A stretch of 64,000 bases of DNA, from the NCBI GenBank assembly GCA_026210745.1, contig CP110631.1:1860001-1924000 (forward strand), given 5' to 3'. Under the pieces are notes generated by a model. That model was not told the origin of the DNA. It searched no databases and saw only the letters and a list, made by a program, of their open reading frames with translations. This DNA comes from Exobasidium rhododendri. Taxonomy: Eukaryota; Basidiomycota; Exobasidiomycetes; Exobasidiales; Exobasidiaceae. Both the position numbers and the translations under genes were made by a program. This document shows, piece after piece, positions 1 through 10,576 of this stretch. Position 1 is the stretch's first letter. Every line of letters starts with the position of its first letter.

Positions 1-426
1 GGAAGAGCTTTCAGATCGAGATGTACCCGATGTAAGCTGCATCCACACCGCCATTGTCTCACTCACCAACACCAGCTTTTCTTCCAGTATGAGTTCCCGC
101 TTACTCTTTCGCTGATCACTGTTGTAAGATTGTCCTTGCTCTACTACTTTTACCCGCTTCACAGAAGCTGAGTCACTCGAAGAGCTCGCCAATCTTGCAT
201 TCGAGCTTTCTGCCACGGCGTTGATGTTGCTTGAAGTGGAATACGTCTGCCCATTGGAGGAGGCGCCAGTGTTGCTCTTAGGTCTCTTTGGTGCGCTTGA
301 CTGGTCTACGCGTTCATCAATTTCAGCTTCCTCGTCATAAGCCTGCTTTGCTTTCCTGGACCTCGCAGTAGGAGCAATGTTCTCCTTGTTGGATGCCGGA
401 GCTGATAGCGAGGTCACTTTAGGCAT
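1..426 (-). CDS. N-terminal part of an unknown Ser/Lys-rich protein with a KEN box (runs off the window)
   Basis: The minus-strand frame is open from an ATG at 426 to the window edge, at least 142 codons, so the C-terminus lies outside. The start (MPKVTSLSAPASNKENIAPT) carries a KEN tripeptide at residues 14-16. In other proteins this can be an APC/C degron, but one tripeptide proves nothing. The rest is polar and basic (Lys/Arg-rich patches, SAPKRPKS), as in a nuclear disordered region, and later becomes charged and possibly helical. A GTGAGTGAG near position 51 could be an intron donor, so the last 17 codons before the edge may be intronic. I do not recognise the family. It is head-to-head with the membrane protein at 799. 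Confidence 0.55.
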   Translation of the reverse strand, partial: MPKVTSLSAPASNKENIAPTARSRKAKQAYDEEAEIDERVDQSSAPKRPKSNTGASSNGQTYSTSSNINAVAESSNARLASSSSDSASVKRVKVVEQGQSYNSDQRKSKRELILEEKLVLVSETMAVWMQLTSGTSRSESSS

Positions 427-798
427 CGTCAGCCCAGTCCGCAGGCGTGTATGCTGGATAGCTAGGACTTTTGTTACACTGGACGTCACACAACACCACC
501 CTCTTTTAATTCAAAGGACGCGTCGATTCGAAAAGGAATACGCTCTCGACCACGTGGATCCCTTTTCAGCTCACCCACAGCTCCGATGAGAAAGGAAAAA
601 ATTAAAAAAGGCGATGGGGAGGGGCAGGAGCTCTTGCGTCATGGGCAGAGGACGAGATTCGGTACAGACATTAAACTTTGATACCGGGTGCGTAAAGTCC
701 AGCAAAGTTTCATCCGACAGAGCGAAAGCTTTTCTTCACACTTCCTCACCATCTCACTTTACCCTTTGTCACTTCTGCTTGTGCATTTTCAAAGAAAC
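427..798. promoter_or_regulatory. Divergent intergenic region
   Basis: This 372-bp spacer separates two genes transcribed away from each other, so it should hold both promoters and 5' leaders. Short plus-strand ORFs here have no coding character. I see no convincing TATA box or other named element. Confidence 0.4.
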
Positions 799-1773
799 AT
801 GGCTAATTGGAAGGATCACCTAGCTCTTAAGCTGAGCAACATTGTTGCATTCATTTTCTTTACCGGCTCCAACTCATACGGTGCACTGCCTCCCTTTTTC
901 GCGGGCCCCCACCCTCACTACTTGACACCTGAATGTGAGTTGCCTGTACTGCTTGGTTGAAGTGACATGAAGAGGTGTCTGTATTGACCTCTTGATGGCT
1001 TGCACAGCTTGGATCTTTGGAACGTGGGGTATCATCCACCTTCTCTTGATTGGCTTACTCTTTTACCAATTCACCGAGACTGGCTATCACACCGTGATCG
1101 AGGGTATTGGCTGGCGATTCCCTTTGCTTTGCGTCTTGACGGCAATTTTCTCCAGCCTGGCAAACTCGCACTCCAATCACTCAAGCACCTCTTTGATCCT
1201 GTCCATCTTGGCATTCGTTACGATCATTTTTGTCGGTGCAACTGTGAGCCACATCTATCGATCCATCAAGCTTCACCATCCACCCAAGAATTGTGAGTCT
1301 GATGAACGGCACCTTGTCCGCTTAGACGTCTACTGACCGATCGATACTACCATCACTCAGTGCTCGACACCGTCTTTGTTCACATTCCCTTCAGCCTTTT
1401 CCATGGATTCTCCGTGGTACTGCTCTTTGTCGCAGGATTCGCTGCCTTTGGTGTGGATGCCAACATGAAACCAGCAGGAATATTTACCAAGATCTTTGTC
1501 TTTATTGCTCTTCTGCTCTTGGAAGGAACCGCTGCTGCCTATGTATTTGCAGGACATGGCGATGTGGTAGGAGCCGGTGTCATCAGCCTCTCGCTCTTGG
1601 CCATCTTCCAGCATCAAACTGCTTCTCGAGCAGGTGCATTCATTCACTTCTCTGCACTCGCCTTCTTCATCATCTCGCTCATTGCAGTCCTGCGAGCCGC
1701 CATCGCTGCTATTCAAGGCAGAAGATCGACCGCCGCCAGCACTGACGAAGAGCGAGCACCGCTTGTTGGCTGA
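799..1773 (+). CDS. Multi-pass membrane protein, TspO-like signature (tentative)
   Basis: The model joins 799-934, 1008-1292 and 1361-1773 and gives 277 residues. Both introns start GTGAGT and end CAG, and phases agree. The protein is largely hydrophobic with about six or seven predicted membrane spans. The segment LTPESWIFGTWGIIHLLLIG near residue 41 resembles the TP-x-x-x-F-x-IWGIIYL signature of TspO/tryptophan-rich sensory protein relatives, which bind tetrapyrroles or sterols in membranes; that resemblance is my only family clue. The tail after the last span is short, charged and cytosolic-looking (STDEERAPLVG). ATG 799 was chosen because it opens directly into the first hydrophobic stretch. 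It could equally be a fungal-specific membrane family with no described role. Confidence 0.7.
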
Positions 1774-2044
1774 ATTGTAGGATTTGATGTGCAAGACAAT
1801 TAGCAAGTTCGAAAGGGAGGGAAGGAAAAAGGCGGGAAAGAGAGAAGAAGAAAAGAAGAAGGTATGAAATACAGTATTGCACTATGTAGCAGCGAACAGG
1901 AAAATTTGATGTTGATGGCAGCGAATAGGAATAGAAGAATTGTTCGGAAGAGATATTCGGCGTGTAGTCCTGTCTTTCTCTGCGGACCTTGATGCAATTA
2001 CTATCTTTACTGTGACACGACGGGAAGCCTCGATCAGTCCTTCT

Positions 2045-4323
2045 TTACATCAATCTTGTAAGTCTCTCACAATTCACACTCACGTCTTCTCGCAACGTCT
2101 CATTGTCCGAACGCAGCGTGGACAAAGTCAGACTCTCCATGCTACCTTCCGCTTCCCATGACTTCCTCTTGCAAGCTTCCCATTCTATTCTCAAGAAAGT
2201 CCAAGCCCACCTTCTGACGATCTCCAATGCTTCCAGGTAGAAAGCGGTCGATTCCAATTCGATGATGTGATGTAGATGACTTGAAAGCTTGAGTGACCAC
2301 GCGAACCGAAGCAGCAAGTCGCAAGTGACAGCTAATTGGTAGACGATGGGTGGGAAGAGCATGACATGCTCGGGTGATCGTAGGAAGGCACTGCGACTTC
2401 GAGAATGATTCGTAGTGCCGCCACCTCCACCGTTTATTTGCGACTGGCCACCGTTGAGTGAGCCGCCCAGCATATGATGAGGTCGAAGATGAGAATTGGT
2501 ACCGTTGCTGAGAGTGGGTGATCTTTTTCCCGATTCTTTCGTTGGGGAAGTCATGCTGTTGCTGGTGCTGCTACTCTGCTGTTTCGTCATTGGTATGGAG
2601 GAGAAGCTCTTCTTGTGAAATGACTTGACGCCTTGTGCTACCATAGTCGATGTGTTTGTCCAGGTTTCCCATCGTAGCATGTCAAGGCCCCAATCGTGGG
2701 TGACGTCCCACCAGAATGAGAAGAAACTGTTCAACAAGACAGACAGAATCCATAGGTAAAAGAAAGCAGACGAATTTGTCGTTTCATCTTGGTTCTTGGC
2801 ATCACCTTGCATGACACTCAACCAAATGACGGGAAAAGCACTGGCGTACTTCGCTGCATTGTAGAGAGGCTTCAAAGGTTTCTCATTCGTTCCGGGAGCA
2901 GGCTGTGACATGTTGTATTCAGACAGACACTGTCGCAGTCGTATCGCATAAGGAAGGCTGAGAAATCGCAGGGTTGTGAAGTGCGAGAAGTAACGTAGGA
3001 TCAGACTCCTCTTCCCATCACAGAAGCTGTCTCTTGACTTCTGTGTACTCACCTGACCAAGATGGGGACGGCAACACTACCCTTCCCGTTCCACCAAGCG
3101 GGGGTGTCAGACTTGGGCCACAAGAAACACATTGTCAACCAAAGATCACCGAACACTCTGGCAAAAGAGGTCAGAATATCGGCAAATAAAATCTGCGGAA
3201 AGAGGATGACTTGCTTAAAAGAGGGTCGACAGACCAGTAGCAGTTGCTTTCCTAACGCCTTCCTCATCGAACGATACGCAACATCGCCTGGCCAGATCGT
3301 CACTACAAAAGCGCCAAAGACGGCGATACTCTGCATAGCTTGAGCATGGCGTCCTCGAGCATGGGCGAATCCTCCAACTTGATCGCCTCCAAAGAAGACG
3401 GAGTGGAATGCATAGAGGCGATATGCGATCCAACAGACGCTTGTCCAAATGAGACACATCAGCCCGAGATGAAAAGCAGCCGTCTCTTGAGGTCCGGGAT
3501 GCCTAAAGTAAACGGCAAGTTCCGTATCTACCGATCCGACCAATGTCCGAGAAGATGAGAAGAGATCCCTCTGACTGTTTGTATTAACGACTGCAGCACC
3601 CATCTGCTCCCTTCGGACTTGATGATGCGGTAGTACTTTCACCTTTGTTTCCGGTGACATCAGACCGTCTGCATCTAGACCCAAACGCCTCAAGCCTCTC
3701 AGGTTCGCCGACCAGCAAAGTAAGCCCAAAGCTACGAGGAAGAGAATACGAAAAGGGGGTGGTATGAAGACAGAGAAGGGTTCTTGTAGCGGTGCTTCGT
3801 TCGTGATTCTTCTCCCTCCCGAAGCTGCTGTACCGATTGATACGGCTGCATTGATGTAGCCAGGCGCTCTTACTCGAGCGTGAGGTCCAAATCCACGAAT
3901 GTCATCTATGAGAGCGGCCGCTGCATCCACAGTCGCGGGTGCCTGTCCTCTTGACCCTAGAGCGTCTGCTGTTCTTCTGTTCAGTCCCACATTTCGCTTA
4001 CCGACTACGTTGTCGGCTGGTGTCAGAGCTTTGCGCCTGCGTATCGCCTTGACTGCCTTGTGAACACTATCTGGAGCAGCGAACGAATAGCCAACGTTCC
4101 GTACTCGAGCTAGTAGTGACTCGATGAAGTAAGCTGCAATATGCTCTGGCTGTTCAACTTCTTCTCCTACATGTCTGCTCGAATCTCCTACACGCCCGTC
4201 ATGAGTCCAGGAGATTGGAGACGGGTTTGCAGGAGACGAAAATGCACTAGTATCCCATGAGTAGTGCGGTGATATGAGTTCTACTTGTTTTGGAACTGCC
4301 TCGAGAGCATTCCCTGGCGGCAT
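2045..4323 (-). CDS. ERD1: EXS-domain membrane protein, Erd1-like
   Basis: The exons are 3053-4323 and 2045-2957. The 95-bp intron has a CAG/GTGAGT donor and CTCAG acceptor, and joining gives SLPYAIRLRQCLSEYN, the classic EXS core with an R-x-x-QC...Y pattern. Other EXS hallmarks are a WW-DVT-DWGLD block and a VRRWAWTFLRIEWE block. Family members Erd1/Xpr1/Syg1 are multi-span proteins of the Golgi or plasma membrane. Erd1 exports phosphate from the Golgi lumen and keeps glycosyltransferases recycling. No SPX domain is visible, which favours Erd1 over Xpr1/Syg1. The first in-frame ATG upstream of the EXS region gives 727 residues with a roughly 190-residue polar N-terminus that may include a missed intron. 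A Ser/Gly-rich insertion sits between membrane segments near 2400-2600. Confidence 0.82.
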
Positions 4324-4672
4324 ATGGAGGATCGCAGTTGATCGGACTCTCTCGTCCCCGTGTTTGTGAATGTAAATGGGCAGGAGGAGATGTTGACAGG
4401 CGGGCAAATAAATGCTTTTGGGAGACTGCCGTAGTGATGATGAAGTATTTGAGGGACGCTGATGAGGAGATCCTATTTTGACGTGCTTCAAATAATGTAT
4501 GGACGTCGGCGAGTGCGAGCCTGGGCGTGAGGGGGGTTGCGGCGATGGGCAGTGCGTGACAGACGACGGTAGTGACAAGGAGGGGAAAGTGATGGGCCAA
4601 AAGCGAGAAGAAATTTAAGCGTTAAGCTCGTACTTAGTGAGTTCGTGGTACTAGTGTAGCGGGACAAACTAA
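4324..4672. other. Spacer upstream of the EXS gene
   Basis: The minus-strand frame upstream of ATG 4323 stays open without another ATG to about 4578, so part may be a missed 5' exon. Beyond that lie leader sequence and the 3' end of the next minus-strand gene. No element recognised. Confidence 0.3.
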
Positions 4673-5035
4673 TTAAACCTTCAGTGTGGACGATTGGGAA
4701 ATGACTTTATTTTTAGCCTTTGATCGCGGGTCGCTACTGGCTTTGTCTTGCCTGTGGCCTCACGCCTCTCTTTTCTTGACGCCTTGTCCACAGCAGGGCC
4801 CCTTTGCGCCCTTCGACGATCAAACTCACCTGACGTAGAGCATCGGAATTGCAGCTTCGCATCCACATAAGGGCGCAGCGGTCTGATTTTCAACAGTCGG
4901 ACGTTGGATCGGCGTTGATGGCGATTTAGTAACGCCAAACTCAGCTTTCAGGTGAGCTTGCTTTTGATACGCTTCACTCCCGCCTCTATTCTCAACAATT
5001 CTCGTAGCTTGCAACACGCAGAGAGACTGCAGCAT
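4673..5035 (-). CDS. Small unknown protein, 94 residues (tentative)
   Basis: This is a proposed two-exon gene, 4830-5035 and 4751-4673, with a consensus CAG/GTGAGT donor and a CACAG acceptor; phases agree and the frame ends in TAA. The product starts MLQSLCVLQATRIVENRGGS and ends in a Lys/Ser-rich tail. It contains CGCEAAIPMLYV, whose hydrophobic run is the only striking part. I do not recognise a family. An overlapping frame (4681-4938) is also open and rich in Arg/Lys, so the true frame is uncertain. It is divergent from CTK3, with about 130 bp between start codons. Conservation of the predicted splice in relatives would settle it. Confidence 0.35.
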
Positions 5036-5166
5036 TGACCTAGTGTCCGTGGGAGAAGTCTGGGGCCCTCCACAGCTAGGTCGTAGCACATGATACCAGC
5101 TCTGGTCCACAGCACGTAGAATCTTGTTGCAGTAAGTATAACAACCTTAGAAGAGGAGAAGGAGTA

Positions 5167-6365
5167 ATGGACGCCTTCCAAGTTCGTCTCGAGTTCTTAG
5201 GGCTGCTTCGACGTCTAAATGCATCACAGCAGTCGATTGCCAAGGTAGTCGATTACGCCATTCGATATGCATCAACAGCGTCGGAAGACATCTGGGACTG
5301 CGTGCTATCAGAGTGTTTGAAGACGTCTCTCAATGCAAGACTGAACATCCTCTTCCTCATGGACGCTTTGTTGCTGCACATTGTTGATCCGATCGGATTT
5401 TCCTCCTCTGTAGCTGGCAGTGGAGCTTCATCGTCGTCCTTGTCGACGGCAAATCTCGCCCAAGCAGCCATGTCGTACCTTGGGCTGGCCACGCGGGATC
5501 TCCGCAGAATAGTCTTGCAAGGTATAGTGCCGAGCGACAACTGGGATGCTGTCCGGCTCAATGCCACTAGCACCGAGAAGGTAAGCATCAGTGGTACCAT
5601 CTATGGAGTACTGTGAAAGGTGCTCACGCTCAAATCCCCAAGCAGGTATTGACGTCTTGGAAACGACTGAATATCTTTGATCGGATCGTGCTGGACGAGA
5701 TCGTTGACACACTGCAGGTGCGCAAGACAGAACTAAGCAAATTGCCATCTTCGGTGCGGATTAACTTGTCAAAGCAAGACGTGCTGCGACGGATTGAGGA
5801 AGATCGAGAAAGGCAGAAGATTTTGAGACAGAGAGCGTGGATATTGCCTGCAAAGTCCTTTTATGATTCTATGCCTGCGATCAAGCCGACCATTCTTGCA
5901 ATTAACTCCACCAAAGTAAGTGTTCCGACGAAAGAGCACGTCAAAGCTGCAACCACAGATGCGCTGGATGTAGAATTTGACTATGTCTGGGATGATGCAA
6001 GCGATTTCAACGAAGACGACTTGCAGAAGATCCAAGAAGATCACGACAACTGGAGGGGCAGCCAATTCGACAAGGTAGTCACCAAGGAAGAGGGCAAGAC
6101 AAGAGAGCTCGACACAAACGTGGTCAACACCGAATTGGAGGGACGACTGAATGTGACGAAGAAAAGAAAGGCAGATGGCTTCGAACGGACGGACACCTTT
6201 GAAGGCAAGAGTTCATCCGCTGACTCATCGTACTCATACCAGCGATCACAGTCGTCGGCACAGCAATACGTGCCGCCACCACGTACTACCACTCCATCAG
6301 CTACTCATTTTGGTCAGCGTATGTCTGTTCGGCCACCGCGGTGGTCTCATCAGGGCGGAAGATGA
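5167..6365 (+). CDS. CTK3: CTD kinase I gamma subunit (Ctk3-like)
   Basis: The exons are 5167-5580 and 5646-6365 (377 residues), with a GTAAGC donor and AGCAG acceptor in phase 0. The start MDAFQVRLEFLGLLRRLNAS matches the conserved opening of Ctk3/Lsg1 (M-D-x-F-x-x-R-x-x-F-x-x-L-L-x-x-L-x-A-S). It is followed by the helical CID-like domain, including LNARLNILFLMDALL. A second conserved block, KLPSSVRINLSKQDVLRRIE with a following charged helix, lies just after the intron. Ctk3 is the non-catalytic gamma subunit that, with Ctk1 and Ctk2, phosphorylates Ser2 of the RNA polymerase II C-terminal domain during elongation. The last 120 residues are acidic, then Ser/Gln/Arg-rich and probably disordered. 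Confidence 0.88.
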
Positions 6366-6468
6366 TAACGCATTTCTATTTCGGGGAAGTTGTATATGCT
6401 AGTGGGCGAAAGGTCCATTTACGCATAGAGAAAAGTAGTGCGCAAAAGGGGAGAAGAGGCACTGTCCG

Positions 6469-8183
6469 TCAGACCGACCGTCTCCAAGCCTTCCAGAGTG
6501 GTAAAGTGACTAGAAAGGCGACTATCAGGGTGCAGGAAGCAACAGAAAAGCTTGGTGCAAAGCATCGCCTACCTCTTTTGCAAGTTGCCGTTGCCATCGC
6601 CATTCTTGCTACAGAGTCAACACGGGTGTCGTGAGTGGCGACATAGTCGTTCACGAAGGCAAACAACATGGAGAAGAACAGACTGCCCAGAGCAGCTGCG
6701 TAGTTGAGAATGCCGAAATTGCGACCAAACTGAAGTGGCCAAGCTCGCATGATCAACGTCGGAACAATGGTAAAGATAAGACCGTAGCCTAGACCTGTCG
6801 CAATGCTGACGATCCACAACCGATCAATGCTATTCAGAGTGAAGCTGGCCGCTCCAAATGACACGCCCAGCAAAGCCAAGCCTAGCAGTAGTAGGGTCAG
6901 TCTACTGACTCGGAAGTTGAATAACCGGTCTTTCCAGACCTTGTCGTGTTGACGCTTGCCTCGACTGGGAGAGAGTAGATCCGAAGCTATGCCAACAAAA
7001 AGACGGGATGCGGTATTAGCGATGGCGATCAACTGGACCTGACGAGTTCGTGTGATCAAGATTTCTCTCCCAATCTCCTCCTCCTTTTGTGGTGATATTT
7101 TACCTGATTGTAAACTGTACACCATGCTTCCAATGCTGCTCATGACCATCTCTGAGCCTCCTACAGCAGCAAAAAGAACAAAAGCTAGCACCCAAGCCGA
7201 TCTGGTTTTTGAGAATTCCACTAGTGTAAGGACAGGGGCAGTTGCACGATCGTCTTGCGCTCCTTGAAAGTTTGGTGGTGTTGTGTATGCTAATATGCTA
7301 CTTGCTACAACGGAGGGTGGTCCAGGTAGAAGAGGCGTCGTCTCGTTGGATTGGGTAGAAGTGTCCAAGACGGCTATGACGGATAAATTTGTATCTTCCT
7401 CTTCTGCTGGGAGAGAGAGGCCGAATGCTGAGAGTGTGTTAATGATCATCAAGCTCGCTCCAAGGGATGCCAGCCATCGAGGACTGTCTATGTCTCCTGT
7501 CTCGGGGTCAGTGAAGAAAGGGAGCGAGGCTATGGAAGATAGGAAGAGTGACGACAAGCTGAAGAGAGTCAATGGTATCGACAGAGCCAGTCCGGGATGT
7601 GACTTGAAATGCGCGGAAGACGAGCAAAGAGCAGAGAAGAGGCTGTGTAATGAAAAACGTTGATGTAGTCAGCATGAAGTCTTGCTTAGTCCTCTTCCTC
7701 GAAGAGACATCCTATCCTCACCTTGCTGCCACGCCAGCGCCGACAAGGACAAAGAAGACTGCCATTGCAATAAAAGCGGTAGTGTGAGGCTGATTACTCG
7801 CACCCGACGCATTCGAAAGCATCGCACTTTGCTCTGTCTTTGCCATAAGAAAGTATCCAGCACCGAAGAGTAAAGCAGCCAAGAGAGAAAGCGGCCGAGG
7901 GCCGTAGTTGTCGCTTATTGAGCCCATAAAAGCGGAAGAAGCATACTGTCCTACGACCGCACTTGCCCAAATTGCGTTGGTCTCTGTCAAGGTCAAGCCG
8001 AGATCGGCTCCAATCCTTGGTCCGAAGACAGGCCAGCAGCTAGTAGTCATTGCTCATTCTGCTGTCAGTATATGCTGTGTCAGACGAGTCACAGCGTACC
8101 ATTTCGACTCACAAGATGCTTCCTGCGGTCAACGCATTCGCCGCAATGCTAATCGCAGCCAGCATTCTAGAAGAGCGCATCAT
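6469..8183 (-). CDS. MCH1: Mch1-like major facilitator transporter
   Basis: The model is 8183-8113, 8039-7722 and 7642-6469 on the minus strand, 520 residues. Splicing after CTACTAG gives GSIFCWPVFGPRIGADLGLT, the first membrane helix and loop of Mch1-type carriers. SDNYGPRPLSLLAALLFGAG is the MFS loop 2-3 signature, and the family-typical AARSLFSALCSSSAHFKSHP crosses the second intron. A polar, acidic cytosolic loop separates the six-helix halves. Mch1 resembles monocarboxylate carriers, but its substrate in yeast is unsettled, so no transport function is assigned. The ATG at 8183 is the first that fits in frame; an upstream 39-codon open stretch (8391-8275) ends at a good donor but cannot be joined in phase and may be leader. 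Confidence 0.8.
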
Positions 8184-8724
8184 GATATCTCTCCTTTGTC
8201 AGTGTCTTCTCCCCTCTATGTTATCCTCCTTGCCATGCCTCTCTATGATCGTGCTTGTTGTGATGCGAATCTTACGTAGCCAAAGCTGCGTGCGTCGATA
8301 CGCAGTACTAATTTGGCCGTGTCAGGCAGGGTTGTTGTATCCCTTGCTCCACTACCTCTTAGTATCGACTCATCTGCCTTACTGGAGGACATTGAGGCCC
8401 GTGCGTGCCACTTAATTCGATTTTTTTTTCTTTAATTTGATTGATAGCCCACACCCCTTTTACACCCCTCAGTAGTGTAGATATGTACCAGGTGGTAGGG
8501 TAGGCGGGGCAGATGTACGCATTTACCGATTTTGGGAGGTGGGCATCACTGGACTCAGCCGGGGCCGAGCTTATCGCGAGGGCTGAGACTTTGCACCTGA
8601 GGTGACCGAGCCGTGTCCTCTTCGGAGGCTACTTCTTTCCACCTCTGTCATCACTACACCTTCGTCCTGCTCGCTCACAAACTTGTATACTCACGCACCA
8701 CCATCAACGCCTTTTCTCCTAATC
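8184..8724. promoter_or_regulatory. Divergent promoter region MCH1/FHA gene
   Basis: This 541-bp head-to-head spacer contains a T-rich run near 8421-8437. A minus-strand open stretch at 8391-8275 may be part of a transcribed leader of the transporter. No specific binding site recognised. Confidence 0.35.
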
Positions 8725-10344
8725 ATGGATCCAGTCAAGCACGGACTGCCGGGACATGGGTCATATGTTCGCTTCTACAATGTGACAGGTCTTGACAAGG
8801 TCCAATCTCAGCCGTTAGACATGTTCGACTTTATGCCTTGCAAGTCGAAATTAGCATTACAGCGAGGTGTCGCGGAGGACGAGAAACTTCCGGCCCTCAT
8901 CGATAACGGTGAAGATGACGATGACATCGAAGGGATCTACGTTTCAGGACAAGCTGACTATCGAAAGGTGTTCGAGAGCAAAGTAGTCTCGAGATCCCAT
9001 GCTGTCGTGCGATGGATGCCAACTCAGCAGCAACCTACGTTGATGGATCAGGGATCTACTCACGGAACCTATTTGACTCGCTTGGGTAACGGTGTCGACT
9101 TTCCTTCCCTGTCCGGAGTCATCAAATCTGCTAAAGAGGGCAAGAAGCTAGAGATTGGAGTGCTGACACCTTTGCAAGATGGTGACTTGATCCAACTTGG
9201 TAAGAGTATCAGTCGCGGCGACACAAGATTCACACCTTTACAATTATTTGTCGAAATATCCACACGCCCACCGTTGCCGTCGAAAGTGTTTGATCTTGAC
9301 TCGCTTGAATCAGAATTGGAGACGTCAAACGGAAGGAAGCCGGAGAAAAGTAGGCGATCTCTCGATACGCTTAGAGCAACTCTGAAAAGCCGTCTGGCAC
9401 ACATGGCAGAACGCCACAATGTCACGATTGTGTCGGATGACGAGAGTGACTCTGATTCCTCTAAGTCGGTCCAAGCAGTCGATGATCCTCGCGAGGAAGT
9501 TTTCAATGGCAAATCTGTGAAAGAAATCGGAAGGGCCTTGACAGCTGTTGAGCAACCTGTTGATTCAGCTGGAGAAGAAGGCGATGATGACGACGACGAC
9601 GACAATGCTTCGGAGATGCAAGATGAAAGTGAGGAGGAGAACGATGACGAAGATATGAGCGACAAGGACAGTGCCGAGGAGGAAGAGGACGGACCAGAGG
9701 AAATCTTGGAGCCATTCGATGCACTCCCATTTCGTCGGCAGGATGGGATGAACGTGCTGGCAGTCGAGGAGGATGGCAACGCAGAAGTGTTTGCTACCAT
9801 TCTGCAAGATGCGGATGGTCCCGTTGTACCAACGTTATCCGAAGCTGCTGAAGAAGCCATCAAGGCAGCAATCGATCGAGCAACTGAAGCAATCAAAGAG
9901 AGTAGTATGGACGACTGTGTAGAGGAAGACTCACAAGGCGATACACCTCTGACGAGCTCCTCAGCGCACGACGACGCCATGATGCAGGACGACGATATGA
10001 TGATTGTCAGTGCCCCTCCCATAGCACCAGAAGAGATAAGCAAAATGACAACAGTGAAGGCAGAGGACATTCCTGCAATCACATTCGTCTCTTCTTCATT
10101 GGCAGGCACAAAGAGGAGCCGTGACGAGACAGAAGAAGCGCAAGTCGTTTCCGAGAAAGAAGAAGCTCCCTCGCCTGGCCTTGTTGATACGACTGTCAGT
10201 AGCGTGCTCTCACCTCCTCATCCTCCTCAGAAGAAGGTGAAGCGAGTAGGGGCGGCTTTTGGTATTGGTATGGCTACCGGTCTCATTGCAGGAGTTGTAG
10301 GCACCTTTGTAGGACTCAGCTCCTTTGCTCTGAGCGAGATTTGA
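8725..10344 (+). CDS. FHA-domain protein with a C-terminal membrane anchor
   Basis: This single-exon gene encodes 539 residues from ATG 8725 (the longer frame lacks an upstream ATG). An FHA domain occupies about residues 10-160. Its phosphopeptide-binding residues are visible as VVSRSHAVVRW and, further on, DQGSTHGTYL. It is followed by a long acidic, Ser-rich disordered region with Asp/Glu runs (about residues 280-340). The last ~30 residues are a hydrophobic Gly-rich stretch (FGIGMATGLIAGVVGTFVGL), consistent with a tail anchor. FHA plus C-terminal membrane anchor is the plan of SLMAP and fungal Far9/Far10 (STRIPAK complex), but those carry long coiled coils that I do not see, so homology is uncertain. 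A phosphothreonine-reading adaptor on an intracellular membrane is the reasonable inference. Confidence 0.75.
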   Translation: MDPVKHGLPGHGSYVRFYNVTGLDKVQSQPLDMFDFMPCKSKLALQRGVAEDEKLPALIDNGEDDDDIEGIYVSGQADYRKVFESKVVSRSHAVVRWMPTQQQPTLMDQGSTHGTYLTRLGNGVDFPSLSGVIKSAKEGKKLEIGVLTPLQDGDLIQLGKSISRGDTRFTPLQLFVEISTRPPLPSKVFDLDSLESELETSNGRKPEKSRRSLDTLRATLKSRLAHMAERHNVTIVSDDESDSDSSKSVQAVDDPREEVFNGKSVKEIGRALTAVEQPVDSAGEEGDDDDDDDNASEMQDESEEENDDEDMSDKDSAEEEEDGPEEILEPFDALPFRRQDGMNVLAVEEDGNAEVFATILQDADGPVVPTLSEAAEEAIKAAIDRATEAIKESSMDDCVEEDSQGDTPLTSSSAHDDAMMQDDDMMIVSAPPIAPEEISKMTTVKAEDIPAITFVSSSLAGTKRSRDETEEAQVVSEKEEAPSPGLVDTTVSSVLSPPHPPQKKVKRVGAAFGIGMATGLIAGVVGTFVGLSSFALSEI

Positions 10345-10576
10345 CCTATGGTGTTTCTCAACTCTACATGTCTGGTGGGCACTATTCCTTCTTGTATATC
10401 AATGTGTTCTTATTTTCCTCATTCTCTCAACATGTACCTTCTTCCTTTTCAATCTCCAATATAATGGTATCGCACACACTCCAAGCTACTGTACTCACCC
10501 TTATACATCTCCTCAAAAGGGAACTACGGTGGAGAAACACGGCTTCAATTTACAACCACTTTATTCGTACTTATCA

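Noticed and set aside
1357-1806. 149-residue minus-strand ORF over exon 3 of the membrane protein
   Set aside because: It is highly polar, overlaps a conserved hydrophobic coding exon and begins at a weak context.
4681-4938. Arg/Lys-rich minus-strand frame resembling a small ribosomal protein
   Set aside because: It lacks an ATG (starts TTG) and a consistent upstream exon; the alternative frame with a consensus intron fits better.
8275-8391. Possible upstream coding exon of MCH1
   Set aside because: It starts with ATG and ends at a good GTAAGA donor, but its phase 0 end cannot join the next exon, which needs phase 1 or 2.
9069-10109. 346-residue minus-strand ORF opposite the FHA gene
   Set aside because: It is almost pure Ser/Ala/Leu low complexity, the antisense image of Asp/Glu/Ser-rich codons; the plus frame has a clear FHA domain.
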